This document shows positions 48,201 through 59,215 of a DNA stretch of 64,000 nt, one piece after another (the stretch's first letter is position 1; every line of letters begins with the position of its first letter). Location: the NCBI GenBank assembly GCA_008638375.1, contig CM018051.1:8423387-8487386 (forward strand), in the 5' to 3' direction. The translations under genes were made by a program, and so were the position numbers. The DNA is from Nyssa sinensis. Its lineage: Eukaryota; Streptophyta; Magnoliopsida; Cornales; Nyssaceae. The notes under the pieces were generated by a model. That model was given only the letters and a program-made list of their open reading frames with translations, had not been told where the DNA came from and did not search any database.

Positions 48201-51200
48201 AGCCGACCTCAAATGGTTAGGATAAGATTTTGTCGAGTTGAGTTCCATTTACATCTATTCTCTCTCACACACCTATAAGTGTGCACATGTGTATACAGTT
48301 CTTTGGACTATAAGATATTTCTAAAATTGTGGCTCTCACTCCCCACTCTCGCACTTTCTTGCTCTACACTCTAGTGTCCTAAGTAGGAAATCTGCTTGAC
48401 CGTACCTCTCCATCAGCTCCTAAAACAATTGTGTGATATTTTGCTGCTGCAACTCCAATGAAAACCTTGCCTTTCAAGTATTCAACCACCCTTGGAGTGT
48501 AATTTGAAGCTGAGTTAGAGGTGCCATAACCAAGCTGACCCTCTTTATTGCAGCCCCATGTATAAACCTCACCAGACTCGGAAAGCACGGCTGTGTGTTT
48601 GTTGGCTGCAGCAACAGCAACAATTTTTGGTTTTAGGGAACTTACTCTGCGAGGTGTGGCTTGGGTGTCCACAGAAGTGTAGCCAAGTTGACCCTCTGCA
48701 AATATCAGTAGAAAAAATCGATACTTCAGGAATTACAAGTATTGGCAGAAAAAAGACTGCAAGAAAAAGGCTTATTTATCCCTCTATTTCATTTGCATGT
48801 TGAGGTAAAACAACAAACCAACTAATAGCATGTAAAATAATTCTGTTTTCCCTTTCATGTAATCAATAAGAAAATGGTTAGTGGTCTCAAAGTTTTACAG
48901 ATATTTATGTAGTGCTGGATCTTGCAATCACAATAAAATCAATTACTGGGAATTCAACATTCGCATACACTCAAATACACAAAACTTTTACCTCTATTAG
49001 AACCCCAGGTAAACACTTCCCCACCCTCTGTTGCAACAACAGTGTGATGTTTAGCCGCTGCAATTGCCTTAACCCGACGGGCACCTAAACCTGAAGTCAC
49101 CAGTCGAGGAGTGATAACTGCAGCTTGACCACTGCAAAAAAAAAAAAGGACATAAAAAGTGTTTGATTTATAGTTCACAAGTTCTTCAATAAAACTACAA
49201 ACAGCTAAAAGTAGGAATGTCACGTTCATGGGATGGTAATGACTAATAAAGCCAACCTCCCATTTTCACACGTTGAAAATACTGAAATTGAGCTTCACCC
49301 TTTATATACAAGGGAGTCATACCTGTAGCATGAAAAAAGTGTAACTACTATTTTCGGAGCTCGATACTTCAAAATGAAATTCTAATTTGAAGGAGCAAAA
49401 AGTTAAACATAAACACATGCAAATAAGGTTATAAGAAAATCTTTTACCTGTGAATATCAAAATCAGGGTGCCCAAGGCGGCCACCCCTTCCAAAGCCCCA
49501 AGTGTAGACCTCTCCACGAGCACTGACTGCAACGCTATGGAATTTTGCAGCAGAAACGAATTTGATAAATGAACCATGAAGGGAATCAACTTTGCAAGGT
49601 AACTTCTGAATGTGTGCATTTCCAGTTCCAAGTTGATAGTTCACACCACTTCCCCAACTATATACCTCCGTAGCTACTAAACACACACAGGAAACCACCC
49701 AGGTTATACTAAACACAGTTGCATCTGATTTGCAACAACCATATGATCCCTAGAAGTCATAAGTCAAGACACTGGAGTATACCTGAATTAGTATCTCCAC
49801 TCCCAACAGCCTGCAGCACAGGCCCCGAAAGGAGATCAATAGGCATTCGGGATTTAGAGTCCTCCAATGTGCTAGAAGCACCAGACTGAAGAAGGATACT
49901 TGCTACTGCTAGATGACCAAAATGCAGAGCCCTGTGAAGGCTACTCCATCCTGATTCTCCATCCTGAAAAGGAAATGATGGTCATTCAAAGAGCAATTAA
50001 AATGTATTTCCTGTAAACCCAAAAAAAAAAAAAAAAAACCAATTAAAACCATTTTCAGAAAAACAAAACCTGAAAAAAAGGATTCCTGCATCACTCAGAA
50101 CCTATCATCATCCCATTCACCACCAAGATCAACATCTTCTGAGATCTCAGAGTTTTGCCTCAAACCAACTTTTCTTGTGTACATTAGAGGCTCTATTTCT
50201 TTCAGTTCTTTTTACCTTTTATTTTTTTATTTTTTCCATCTGCTATGCTTGCAAAAAGTTTAGTTTGTATGTTTTCTATATTACTTATGCAGGTGCAGAA
50301 CTCAGCCAGTTCTGTGATTATAATCTTGTGTTCTCTAATAGCCAATCCTTAGCCTGAAGAATGAAGGGTTGTATTATTCAGGCAACCAGCTTAAAACCTG
50401 GAGTCGAACCATTATACACATGAACCCATAAAAGTGTAATTGCATGGGTGTTATTCATATTTCAATTTCCAATCCCTTAAATTGTTAATCACATTGCCAT
50501 AGAAGTCTACAAGTTTCAAGGGACATTACAGTCTCTTCTAAGAATGATCAGTTCAAGTCTCTTGTGGGGCCATTTTAGGTCTTTCTAACTACTTTCTTTA
50601 TAATGTTAATAATTGTTAAATAGTCAAACATTCAGCTGCTTCCAGTAACTAAAGATTATATGTTGACTTATTCCACTCCACTCTTCTTTTTCACCTTTCC
50701 CTTTTTGTCCATCAAGTAATTCATGTGGAAACGAAAGCCTTAAAAGCTCTCTAATAACACGGAAAAATTTTGGGTCTTCACTTTCTGATTTGCATAGAAA
50801 TTGAAAAACTCTGCTACCCATGAAATCAGCAGTCTAGTTCCCTCACCAGGTGGGGAAAAATAGTTCAAGTTTATCCAACTTACGACATTCTCTTAACTGC
50901 ATTTAAAATAACAAAGAAAATTAGGCTAATTAGCATATTGTTTTTCCTTTAGGTGAAATAGTAACAAATATAGTAGTCAAGACTCTCTTTTATGCCATCA
51001 AATTACCACAGAATCTAGAACAAGAAATTTTTTCAAAAACAATGGATGGAAGCTTGAAAAGAAAAATCAAGAAATTGACATTCAGCATTGTGAATGAACC
51101 AAATTTTACCCAAAATCGATACTCAACTCAATTCAGCAAAGACGTAATCCCAATTACTTGTGGTTGGCAGTATAGCCAAAAAGAGAAAAATAAAAATTAA

Positions 51201-51601
51201 ACTATGAAGGACCTCCTTAACTTACCTCATAATATGATAATAAACATGATCAATGTAACTGCATACAATGCAATCATACATCAGATAAGAACATGCAAAG
51301 GATCTATGGGATCAGAAGACTAACACACCCTAGCATTAGGGTCTGCACCAGCTGCAAGTAGCCTCCTAACAATGGGTATGTGATTTCTCCATGTTGCAAT
51401 ATGAAGAGGTGTGAGGCCAAATGCGTTCCTTGAGTTGATGTTACCGCCATTCTTCTTCAGTAATGCCAAAGCCAAGTCTACATCAACCACAGAACCCTCT
51501 CGCACAACAAGCCACAGATCTTTCTGGGACCCACCCGATAAAAATTTGCGAGCAGACATTTGTAAATTCTGCTTTTGGCCTTGAGGCAAAACTAACTCCA
51601 T
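42247..51601 (-). CDS. IBTK-like protein: ankyrin repeats plus RCC1 repeats
   Basis: Ten coding exons on minus: 51329-51601, 49783-49963, 49448-49676, 48992-49131, 48406-48695, 47411-47623, 46614-47105, 45241-45909, 43766-44284, 42247-42444. All have GT-AG ends and phases agree, giving 1067 residues. The layout matches the Arabidopsis ankyrin/RCC1 protein AT3G03790 (about 1080). Seen: ankyrin repeats about 58-130 (NAFGLTPLHIATWRNHIPIV; ESGWSSLHRALHFGHLAVA), RCC1 repeats about 155-500 (repeated GEVYTWG/EVFTWG and GQLGYG), a helical BTB-tail-like region about 575-640 (VEPRNAIQLLEIADALGADD), a coiled coil near 710-760, and a Lys/Ser-rich tail with SIQIEERAMKDLKRFY. Human IBTK is a CUL3 adaptor; the plant role is not established and I see no complete BTB core. 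The start at 51601 matches the family; a short 5' exon may lie upstream. Confidence 0.95.
44582..44803. repeat. Tandem duplication, 111-bp period, in intron 8 of the IBTK-like gene
   Basis: GGGTCAAATGGTA begins each copy at 44582 and 44693. Both contain TTTGACATAGAATATACAGG and TTGCACAGAGTTCAC or a one-base variant. Non-coding. Confidence 0.9.
46493..46511. repeat. Poly-G run (19) in intron 7 of the IBTK-like gene
   Basis: Nineteen G on plus, C19 in the pre-mRNA, about 100 bp beyond the exon 7 donor. Confidence 0.85.
47205..47395 (-). other. Plastid-type group II intron 3' fragment inside intron 6 of the IBTK-like gene
   Basis: On minus, 47306 down to 47273 is a 34-nt hairpin starting GAGCCGTACGAGGAGAAAAC and ending ATACGTTTC. 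This is the size and form of group II intron domain V, with paired outer stem (one mismatch) and a purine-rich loop. A G-run and GTATTGTCAAGAAAGACATT follow, as after domain V. Such sequence is native to plastid genes, so this is most simply an old plastid DNA insertion (NUPT). I cannot say which plastid intron it came from. Confidence 0.6.
47866..47937 (+). repeat. LINE/SINE 3' tail with (TTGAG/TTGAA)n, in intron 5 of the IBTK-like gene
   Basis: GTAGCCAACCTCAAATAGTT, then GATAAGGCTTC and TTGAGTTGAGTTGAATTGAA. This matches the well-known plant RTE-type LINE/SINE end (GACCCCATTTAGTGGGATAAGGCTT plus short repeats). The element body to the left is not recognisable. Confidence 0.6.
48187..48245 (+). 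repeat. Second LINE/SINE 3' tail in the same intron
   Basis: CTAGCCGACCTCAAATGGTT, then GATAAGATTTTGTCGAGTTGA: the same end as at 47866 with a shorter tail. Two insertions of one family in one intron. Confidence 0.55.
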
Positions 51602-53600
51602 ATATTATTTGTCAATGAGAAATATTCACTTTCAGAATTTATAACTTATACACTCCGCAAAACTAAAAAAACTCCTTTTTTTTTTCTCTCTTGCTATCTC
51701 TTTTTCCTGATAAGTACCACTACTCCTAACAGTCAAGTTAACAATAGAAGTGCTTTCACCAGATTATCTCTAGAGCCAGATTGTTTAAAATCCTGGTGAA
51801 AAGTTGGTCAGAGTAACCAAGCAACTGCTCTGGCCCTTGAAAAAAGCTGATTTACTCTATTCCATGTTAGTAGGTCCTCAAATTCAAGCATGAAAACATT
51901 AAGAAACAGCCATTTAGCTGAAGATTCTAGCACTGTCAATCCCTATGCTAGCATCATCATCACTGTCTTTATCGTGAACACAGACTAGTCGAAGTAGCCA
52001 TTCACAAACCCCCATCACAGATCATAGGCCACCGAGAAATCGCTGATAAACATGGGAAGCAACACACTGCATTTGCGAGTCTTCTGTCAGTAACATATTG
52101 GCAGAAATAGAACATATGAAATGGAACAACCAATAAAGATGAACATTTCAGCACATTTTTATCAAGACTGACAAATCTGCACACCATAGTAGTATAGAAG
52201 AGAACAGCATATCAGAATAGACTGAATAGTATGGGAGAAGAATATCATTTCAGAAATAAAAATAAAATTAAAGGAACTTCAGAATCAACACCTTCCAGCC
52301 AACAGAAGAAAAAGGAAAGGGAAGGTGGCAGGAAAGGAAAATATATAGATAATAGGTTAAGGTTATAAATAATGGAATTTTGTATCTGGTGCCAAGTTTC
52401 ACAGTAACAACTAACAAGTGAAATTAGTAGTACGCAATAATTTTCTCTTTTAACTTTCTGGTAAAGAGATGAAAAATATGTCCTGCTGACTTTTCTAAAT
52501 GACAGAAAATTAGTTGATTTTTCCCCTTCTTTATAGATATGGGGTTTCCAGTACACAGTGGACTCTCAAAATATGAGACAGCACAATCAATATAACTTAC
52601 AAAATTGAGTAAACTCATAAAGGTGCAATGACATGCACGATGTAAACAATAAGTGTGCAGCATTGTAAGGGCAAAACTAGCTCTGGGTAAATGGGTATAT
52701 GCATAAGCAAATACTGCTTTTCTTTTCATCAATAAGGACAAATTGAGTATAAAAAAAAAAGAATTCAATTTTCGTCAAAAATGGAAATTCTACAAGTAAT
52801 GATTGATCTAAAATTTATAAAGATACCCAGAATCTCCAACAATTTAAAAAAATAAAAATAAAACATTTAATTTCAATCTCAGATTCGGTCTCATAATTAA
52901 TCCTCTCTGAAGAGAAGTACACATTAGTTAACACTTACCCATTTCACCTCCCATGAATTCAGTGACCCAATTCTGCAGACATCGAAGATATAAAAATTCA
53001 AAACTGATATGAGAAATGATTTCCCCAATTTCATGCACCTGTTACAAAAGACAGACAAAAAATTTCAGCACAGTTGAGAATTTTCACAATCCAGAAGGAT
53101 GGGTTACAAAAGATAAAATCTTTAAGCATCAAATCTCCATACCCAGATCGAAGAACCCAAAAACTCGAACAAAACGCACAGAAATGGACAATATTCAACA
53201 GACAAAACCACAGCCCACAACAACCCTAACTGTAACAACGCATCTAAAAATGGTGGCTTGAAGTTGAAAACACGCAACCAACAATTTGAAAAACACTACC
53301 CAACATTGGATAGTCAAAAATTCCCACAAAAAATTTAAAAAAAAATACCAAGAAATGAGAAAAGAAAAGAAAAAGGCCCAAGTACCCAGATATTGAATTG
53401 AAATTTGAAAACTTCAAAGTCAAACTAACCAATAAAGTGAAAAATTTAAGAAAACCCAAGAAGGAATGTGAGAAAATATAAACATGACCTCAGATTTATG
53501 TGGAATAGAAGTTTGGCAATCAATGAAGAGCAATCAGAAGAATAATAAATTAACGAACTGTCATCCCTCTCTCTCTCCTTTTTTACGTGGTGGTAGCCTG
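51602..53600 (-). other. Upstream/5'-UTR region of the IBTK-like gene
   Basis: A possible short leader exon at about 52939-52972 lies between acceptor TCTGCAG and donor GG|GTAAGT. A CT-rich tract at 53566-53580 may be near the transcription start. No other gene is seen. Confidence 0.4.
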
Positions 53601-54917
53601 ATAGGCACTGTATGGAGAGAGAATCGAAGAATATGCCATCGAACCTAAAGACACAGAAAGAGGAGAGAGGGGGAGTTTCAGAGACCCAACCCCCTCAACC
53701 CTCGAGGGGCAATTTGGGGAAATTAAAAGTGAAATGACGAAGCCGAGAGATGTGGGTCTGAAGGTTGAGTTGTCTTCGGCCACGTTTTCTCCGATGCTTT
53801 CTTTGCTATTGACACGTGGAAATTTGGTTGGCAGCCAAGTGGATGGAGAATAAAATAAGATTTTTTTTTCGTTTCAGGGAAGTTCAACTGTCCCTTGAAT
53901 TCTGAAATTACTAATAGGCCTATATTCAATTTTATTAGCAACTACCAAGCTCGGGGTAAACTCGTCTTTTGAGCATGGACAACAAGTAGAGATACACGTG
54001 TTCGGCGTTGATCTTGGAGTCTATTGACGATGATGGAGTTCAAGTTTCAGAACAATGTGGACAAGCGTACGTACAAATCTGCTTTGCCCAATAGAAGGAG
54101 AACACGTCAACAAAAAACATGGGCTTGGTCGTGCGAAACTGATTCATACAATAAAATAGTTTTGTACAATTTCCTGCTTATGTACGTCAGTTTAAACATG
54201 TGAGATAAATATTATTACAATAATACTATAATTTAAAATATAAATTACATCTCATAATTTAATTTGTATTATTATTAAAAAAATTGGGTAATAATGTTAG
54301 TATAAACTCGAGTAGCTTGATTGCGTGTTTTAACCCTCCTATGACTTAGAAATTAAAGATAAAGTGGCCGTTATAAATAAGAATTTAATCCCGAAGTCAT
54401 CTCGAATTAAAATAATATGTTTCATACGCATTTGAGTTTATGATAATATTATCCTACAAAATTTTATGATAATTATTACAACATCATCATCAACATGTCA
54501 TTTAGAAAGTTAGCCTTTTAATGCTTAAAAAATAGGACAAATTATGGCTAAGAATATACAATCAGCCTGAATTTGTATGTGGGGTGTTGATTTCAGATAT
54601 TGCATTTAAGGTTTTTGGGTTAAAAAATTAATTCTGAAAAAAGTCAAATAATTTCACTTAATCTAATTTAGATGAAAAATCAATATAACTCATGTCACAT
54701 GGCTTCATATTAGCACCATTTTTTAAAAAAATTTACAGTTAAAAGCTCCAAAATGATTTTATATATATAAAGATTTCTTTTAATATATATCTTATGATTC
54801 GTTATGTATCATTATTTATTTATAATGTAATATATTTTATTCTTAATGTATTACCATTTTAATCTATGGAACAGTAGCATATATATTAAAAGAGATTTTA
54901 AACCTGGCATTGTTCAC

Positions 54918-54969
<52 letters not shown>

Positions 54970-54996
54970 TTTTATCGCCCGATCAAGGAATCCATC
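53601..54996. other. Intergenic, no gene seen
   Basis: AT-rich from 54200 on, with an (AT)n/(GT)n run at about 54924-54970 next to the solo LTR. The frames here are not gene-like. Confidence 0.5.
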
Positions 54997-55566
54997 TGTT
55001 AGACCCTTTTACACTTGACACGGCGGCTTGGGGCATGGGGAGACATGTCCGGCCTTGGTGACATTGGCATGGGCATGGGGAGGACATGCTATGCCTTGGA
55101 ATAACATTCAGACTTTGAATGTTATTCAAGTGCGGAAAGACATTCGGGACTTGGAATCTTATTCAAGAGTGGAATGAAGTTCGGAAGTAGAAATGACTTT
55201 CCAGAGATGGGATATCTCAAAAATATTCTAAGTATTGGGAAGGATACTTAGACGTTTAAGAGTTGGTGCAGCCGATGGTTTGTGAACAGTTTGGTGCATG
55301 GCTGCCTTTGGCAAGGCAGATGCACACAAGGGGAAGAACTGATTTTGCAAGTGATTGTATCCACTCCTGTCAGGTAGACAAATTGTCATTTGACATATAT
55401 AGGGGGGAGTACCTCCTCGAGGCGCCCATGGGTGAGTGACCTATGCGGCTAAAGAAGACCAAGGCATGTGGGGGCATGGCTTGGCAACGAGGGCTAACAC
55501 GGAAGCTTGGGTTGGGTCAAGTGGTGCGTGGGTTCAAGACTGACTGCATATGGCCGTGTCCGTGAG

Positions 55567-55830
55567 TGAGGGCTCAGGGCAAGGCAGTTGCGTGGGGCAG
55601 TTGCTGGGCGCAAGGCAGTTGCGCAAGGCGGTTGCAGAGCAGTTGCGCAGAGCAGTTGCTGGGCGCAAGGCGGATGTGCAAGGCAGTTGCGGTGCAGTTG
55701 CGCAAGGCAGTTGTGGCGCAGGGTAGTTGCTGGGCGCAAGGCAGTTGCGGCGCAGGGCAGTTGCTGGGCGCAGGCAGTTGCGGGGCAGTTGCTGGGCGCA
55801 GGGCAGTTGCGGGCTGACAGAAGGCGCAAG
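55567..55830. repeat. Minisatellite in the LTR U3, units built on GGGCGCAAGGCAGTTGC
   Basis: About 14 irregular copies of a 10-25-bp unit centred on CAGTTGC, with variants GCGCAAGGCAGTTGC and GCGCAGGGCAGTTGC. It ends about 275 bp upstream of the LTR TATA box. Confidence 0.92.
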
Positions 55831-56106
55831 GCAACTGCCTGCTATGCTGGCATGATCCAAAGGCTGACATTGTGTGAGACAATGGATGCACGGATCCTCA
55901 CAGGTGGCACGCTGATCCAAGGGCCCCTATTGTGTGCGGCAAAGTGAGGCACGGATCCTCACAAGTGGTGCGTATTCAAGGCTTCAGATAGCCCTAGCAG
56001 TTGGGGCGCAACTGCACAGCACAGGTGGCAGCCTGTGACAAACCCTAGCAGTTGGGGGTAACTGCATGTCATGTGCATGTCACATGGAGCGGTTGAGATC
56101 TCTGCC

Positions 56107-56114
56107 TATATAAA
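56107..56114 (+). promoter_or_regulatory. LTR TATA box (TATATAAA)
   Basis: Followed by GGGGGCGAGG. Transcription would start near 56135 and run into flanking DNA, since the LTR is solo; the LTR's own AATAAA at 56257 could end such transcripts. Confidence 0.65.
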
Positions 56115-56474
56115 GGGGGCGAGGTCTCTTGTAAATGGCAGAGAAGACACAAAAGTGTATAGAGAGTTATACACAGGGGTGTGGACGAATCTGTGAGAGA
56201 GAGTCTATTTTTGTAGCCTTTGGGCAAGTCCTTTGTATTCATATGAGTATATAGTGAATAAAAGGTTGAGAAGAGTTTCCTATAAATGGCTGTGTTCTCT
56301 GTGTGTGTCTCTATTTGTGTTTACAATTGAATTGTATAGACTCAAAGGTGGTGGAATCCTATTCTAGGAGTTCTGTTTCCTTTGGGGGTTGCGTGGTTGG
56401 CTGATCAAGGCAGGGGTCTTGACGCTGCACAAGGGCAAAAATTTGGGCGTAGAAATTAACCCTGTGACACCATC

Positions 56475-56913
56475 AGTAATGAACAGTTTGTCTTCCCTTG
56501 TAACAATCCACACAAGTGCCTCAAAGGAAGGTTTGGTATGGGCTGTTTGGCTCCACGTGCACATAATTAACGTCTATTTCCAGACTTAGTTCTGGCAATG
56601 TTGAACGTACGTAACAGCCAATACACGTTTTTGGCTTGTTTCCCAAACAAATCTAATATTAGAGGCTCTGACATTACCAACCTGGCAACCTCAAAGTTGT
56701 ATAGTATATATATTAGGATATTCTGCATAATATGTGAATGGCTCTCACCTGGGCCATCGTATTAACCACTATTTTACGGTTACGGTTACATCTATATATA
56801 TATATATATGTTTGTACGTATGTATATACACTAAAATAAGTTCAATTTTGCTGGCTGTCTAGCATGGTGTATACACGTGGGTGGGTGGATGTGCATATGA
56901 AAAAAACTAAAAC

Positions 56914-56952
<39 letters not shown>

Positions 56953-57369
56953 AGAAGAAGAAAGAAAATGCTCTTATTTATCACTTTAATTTGTATGTAT
57001 ATATATATGTGTGTGTGTGTGTGTCTCTGCTCTAAGTAGTCTCAATTGCCTAAGAGCTGTATTATTAAAATTTTATTCAACATTTACAATTTTTTTATTG
57101 AAACAATATTACAATTTTATATTACTATGTATATATAGATATTGAAAACATATGTAGATATTAGAGTTTTATTCATATTTAAATTACTCAAAAATCTTTT
57201 ATTATAAATTGCTTTTAACATTGTTTTAAATTATATTTTTTATTAAAAACTTATTTTTTTCATTTTGAAAAGAAAATTAAAAAAATTATTTAGAATAGGC
57301 ATATAGCATTAATAGGTGTGCAAATGACAAGGAGAGGGAGACGCTGGTGAGACAAGAAGGAAAGAGGTA
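56475..57369. other. Intergenic, microsatellite-rich, no gene seen
   Basis: (GA)n at 56916-56945, (GT)n near 57007-57023, and (AT)n near 56793-56808. No coding signal. Confidence 0.55.
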
Positions 57370-57640
57370 CAAATGTAATTATCATTCACAGTGTTAAGAT
57401 TTTAATCAAATTTATTATACAATGAAGATATTTTTATATATTACATTGACCTCCTCGTCTTTTTAAAAATTATAAAAGAATTTCTTTTAATTATTTGATA
57501 TTACAAGAGAAGCCAATGTAATTATTCTTAAGAAAAAATGATAAATTCATATTTTTTTGTTAAAGTCCGCCTATAATTTTCAAATATCACATAGGAAATC
57601 AATGTAATTATTTTTTAATAAAAAACAAAATTACATTTGA
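57370..57640 (+). repeat. Dispersed repeat family F1, copy 2 (partial)
   Basis: Shares ATATATTACATTGACCTCCT, GAAGCCAATGTAATTATTCT, AATAAATTCATATTTTTTTG-like and GTTAAAGTCCGCCT-like blocks with the other F1 copies; the 5' half is missing. Confidence 0.6.
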
Positions 57641-57889
57641 TAAATAATTATCGTTTGAAAGTGACTTGAAATCATTTTTCAAAGTAAGGTAGATATTAAT
57701 TGATTAAATACATATATAAATTTGTGTGTGTGTAAGTATGTGTATATATGTATATAAGCATATATAAGTATATATATATATATTCATATTTAGGTATATA
57801 AAATGTATAACAATGCATAAATGGATTTATAAGTGCGTAAAAGTAGAAGAATTTTTTAACATAAATTGAACTCTACTCTTGTTTTATTT

Positions 57890-58330
57890 TATTTTAGAAA
57901 TAATTATATTAACCTCTCTAGAATTTTTTGATAATTATAAAAATCTTACTTGTTTTCTTTGAAATTAGCTAACCTCTCATTTGTTACAGTGACAATATAT
58001 AAATTCTTTCTCTATATAAAATTTTTTAATTGACGTTGACAAAATTTCAACTAATTTTTTCATATTACAAAAAAATATCTTTATATATTACATCTAACTT
58101 TCCTTACCTTCTTAAAAATCACAAAAGAAGTTTATTTAATTATTAGAAAAAACCAGTGTAATTATTTTCAAAGGTAAAATAATAAATTCATATTTTTTGT
58201 TAACACCCGTCTCCCGATGATTCTGACATGAGAAGTCAATATAATATCAAAAAACACAAAAAGTCTATTGTAATTGTTATATATCATAAGAGATATCAAT
58301 ATAATTATCATTTTATCTTATTTTATTTCA
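57890..58330 (+). repeat. Dispersed repeat family F1, copy 3 (most complete)
   Basis: Runs from AACCTCTCTAGAATTTTTTG through ATTGACGTTGACAAAATTTC, TTATATATTACATCTAAC and AATAAATTCATATTTTTTG to GTCTCCCGATGATTCTGACA. It is the best template for defining the family. Confidence 0.65.
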
Positions 58331-58349
58331 TTATTATATTTTTTAAGTA

Positions 58350-58790
58350 AATCACAGTAACCTCCCTTAATTTATGACAAGTACAAATATATCTCTTAAG
58401 ATTTCTAAAATTATACTATCCTATCCTATTTTTACCAACAAATTACACATCCCTTGATTTATTTATTTTTGTATTTTTTAAAATTTGACTAATTTTTTAA
58501 CTTTTTTTTCAAATAAATACTGATTAAAAGATTCTTAACATAAATAAAAACATAAGTTCTTCATTTTAAATTTAATTTTATATAAAAATGACAATATTAT
58601 ATTTTTAAAAAGCTAAAAAAAATTAATCAAAAATGTATTAAAAAAATATGGAAATGATATTTTTGTTATTTTAAAAAATATATGAATGGGAGGAATGTAT
58701 AATTTATCAATAAAAATAAGATAGAATAATGTCATTTCAAAAATATAAAAAAAATATTTTTATAATTGTCAAAAACAAAAAAAACATCGA
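58350..58790. repeat. Dispersed repeat family F2, copy 2
   Basis: Matches 32040-32370 in block order, with TTTAAAATTTGACTAATTTT at one side and AAAAAAATTAATCAAAAATG at the other, partly complementary. Confidence 0.6.
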
Positions 58791-59215
58791 TCTTTACCCA
58801 CTATTTTAGCTTCTTTAAAGCAAATCATCAAACAAGTAGGTAAAATAAGTGTCATCAAAGGGTAATTTTTTAATCAAATCTAGAATCCCGTGGCAAATAT
58901 TTAACTAATCAGATGATCAAACGGATCCAATTTATTGGTCATTATGGAACATCAAAATCAAGGTTTTATATTTGTTTTTCTCTAATGTAAAATCAATGTT
59001 ACACACTGAAAAATTACAGAACCCATAGCATAATACCCTGGGAGGATTTGAAGAAGAATAAAATAAACTAATGAATTATATAACTAACCACAAAGCACCT
59101 TAAGTCAAAAAGGGGACATTGCACAAATCCATCCAAATCCCACACCAAATCTGCAACTCGAAATTTCAGATTCCAAACCTCATTTGAAGATTAGAGAAGA
59201 TTATAAGAACTGGTC

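Larger units (their letters stand above)
54997..56469 (+). mobile_element. Solo LTR, 1473 bp, with perfect 5-bp target duplication CCATC
   Basis: Starts TGTTAGACCC and ends CCTGTGACA (TGT...ACA). CCATC flanks it exactly (54992-54996 and 56470-56474). Internal order fits an LTR: U3 with a GC-rich minisatellite (55567-55830) and two further duplications (about 55850-55970 and 55980-56060), TATA box CTATATAAAGGG (TATATAAA at 56107-56114), then AATAAA at 56257-56262, then U5. It is far GC-richer than its surroundings. No coding region; the exact TSD shows it formed in place by recombination between two LTRs. The short Ala/Gln-Leu-Pro-rich frames inside are repeat translations, not genes. Confidence 0.92.

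Noticed and set aside
50175..50357. 60-codon hydrophobic plus-strand frame in intron 1 of the IBTK-like gene
   Set aside because: Phe/Leu-rich because of pyrimidine-rich intron DNA; no start context or homology recognised.
55494..55947. Overlapping Ala/Pro/Gln/Cys-rich frames of 83-128 codons on both strands
   Set aside because: They are translations of the CAGTTGC minisatellite in the solo LTR; every frame is open because the repeat lacks stops.
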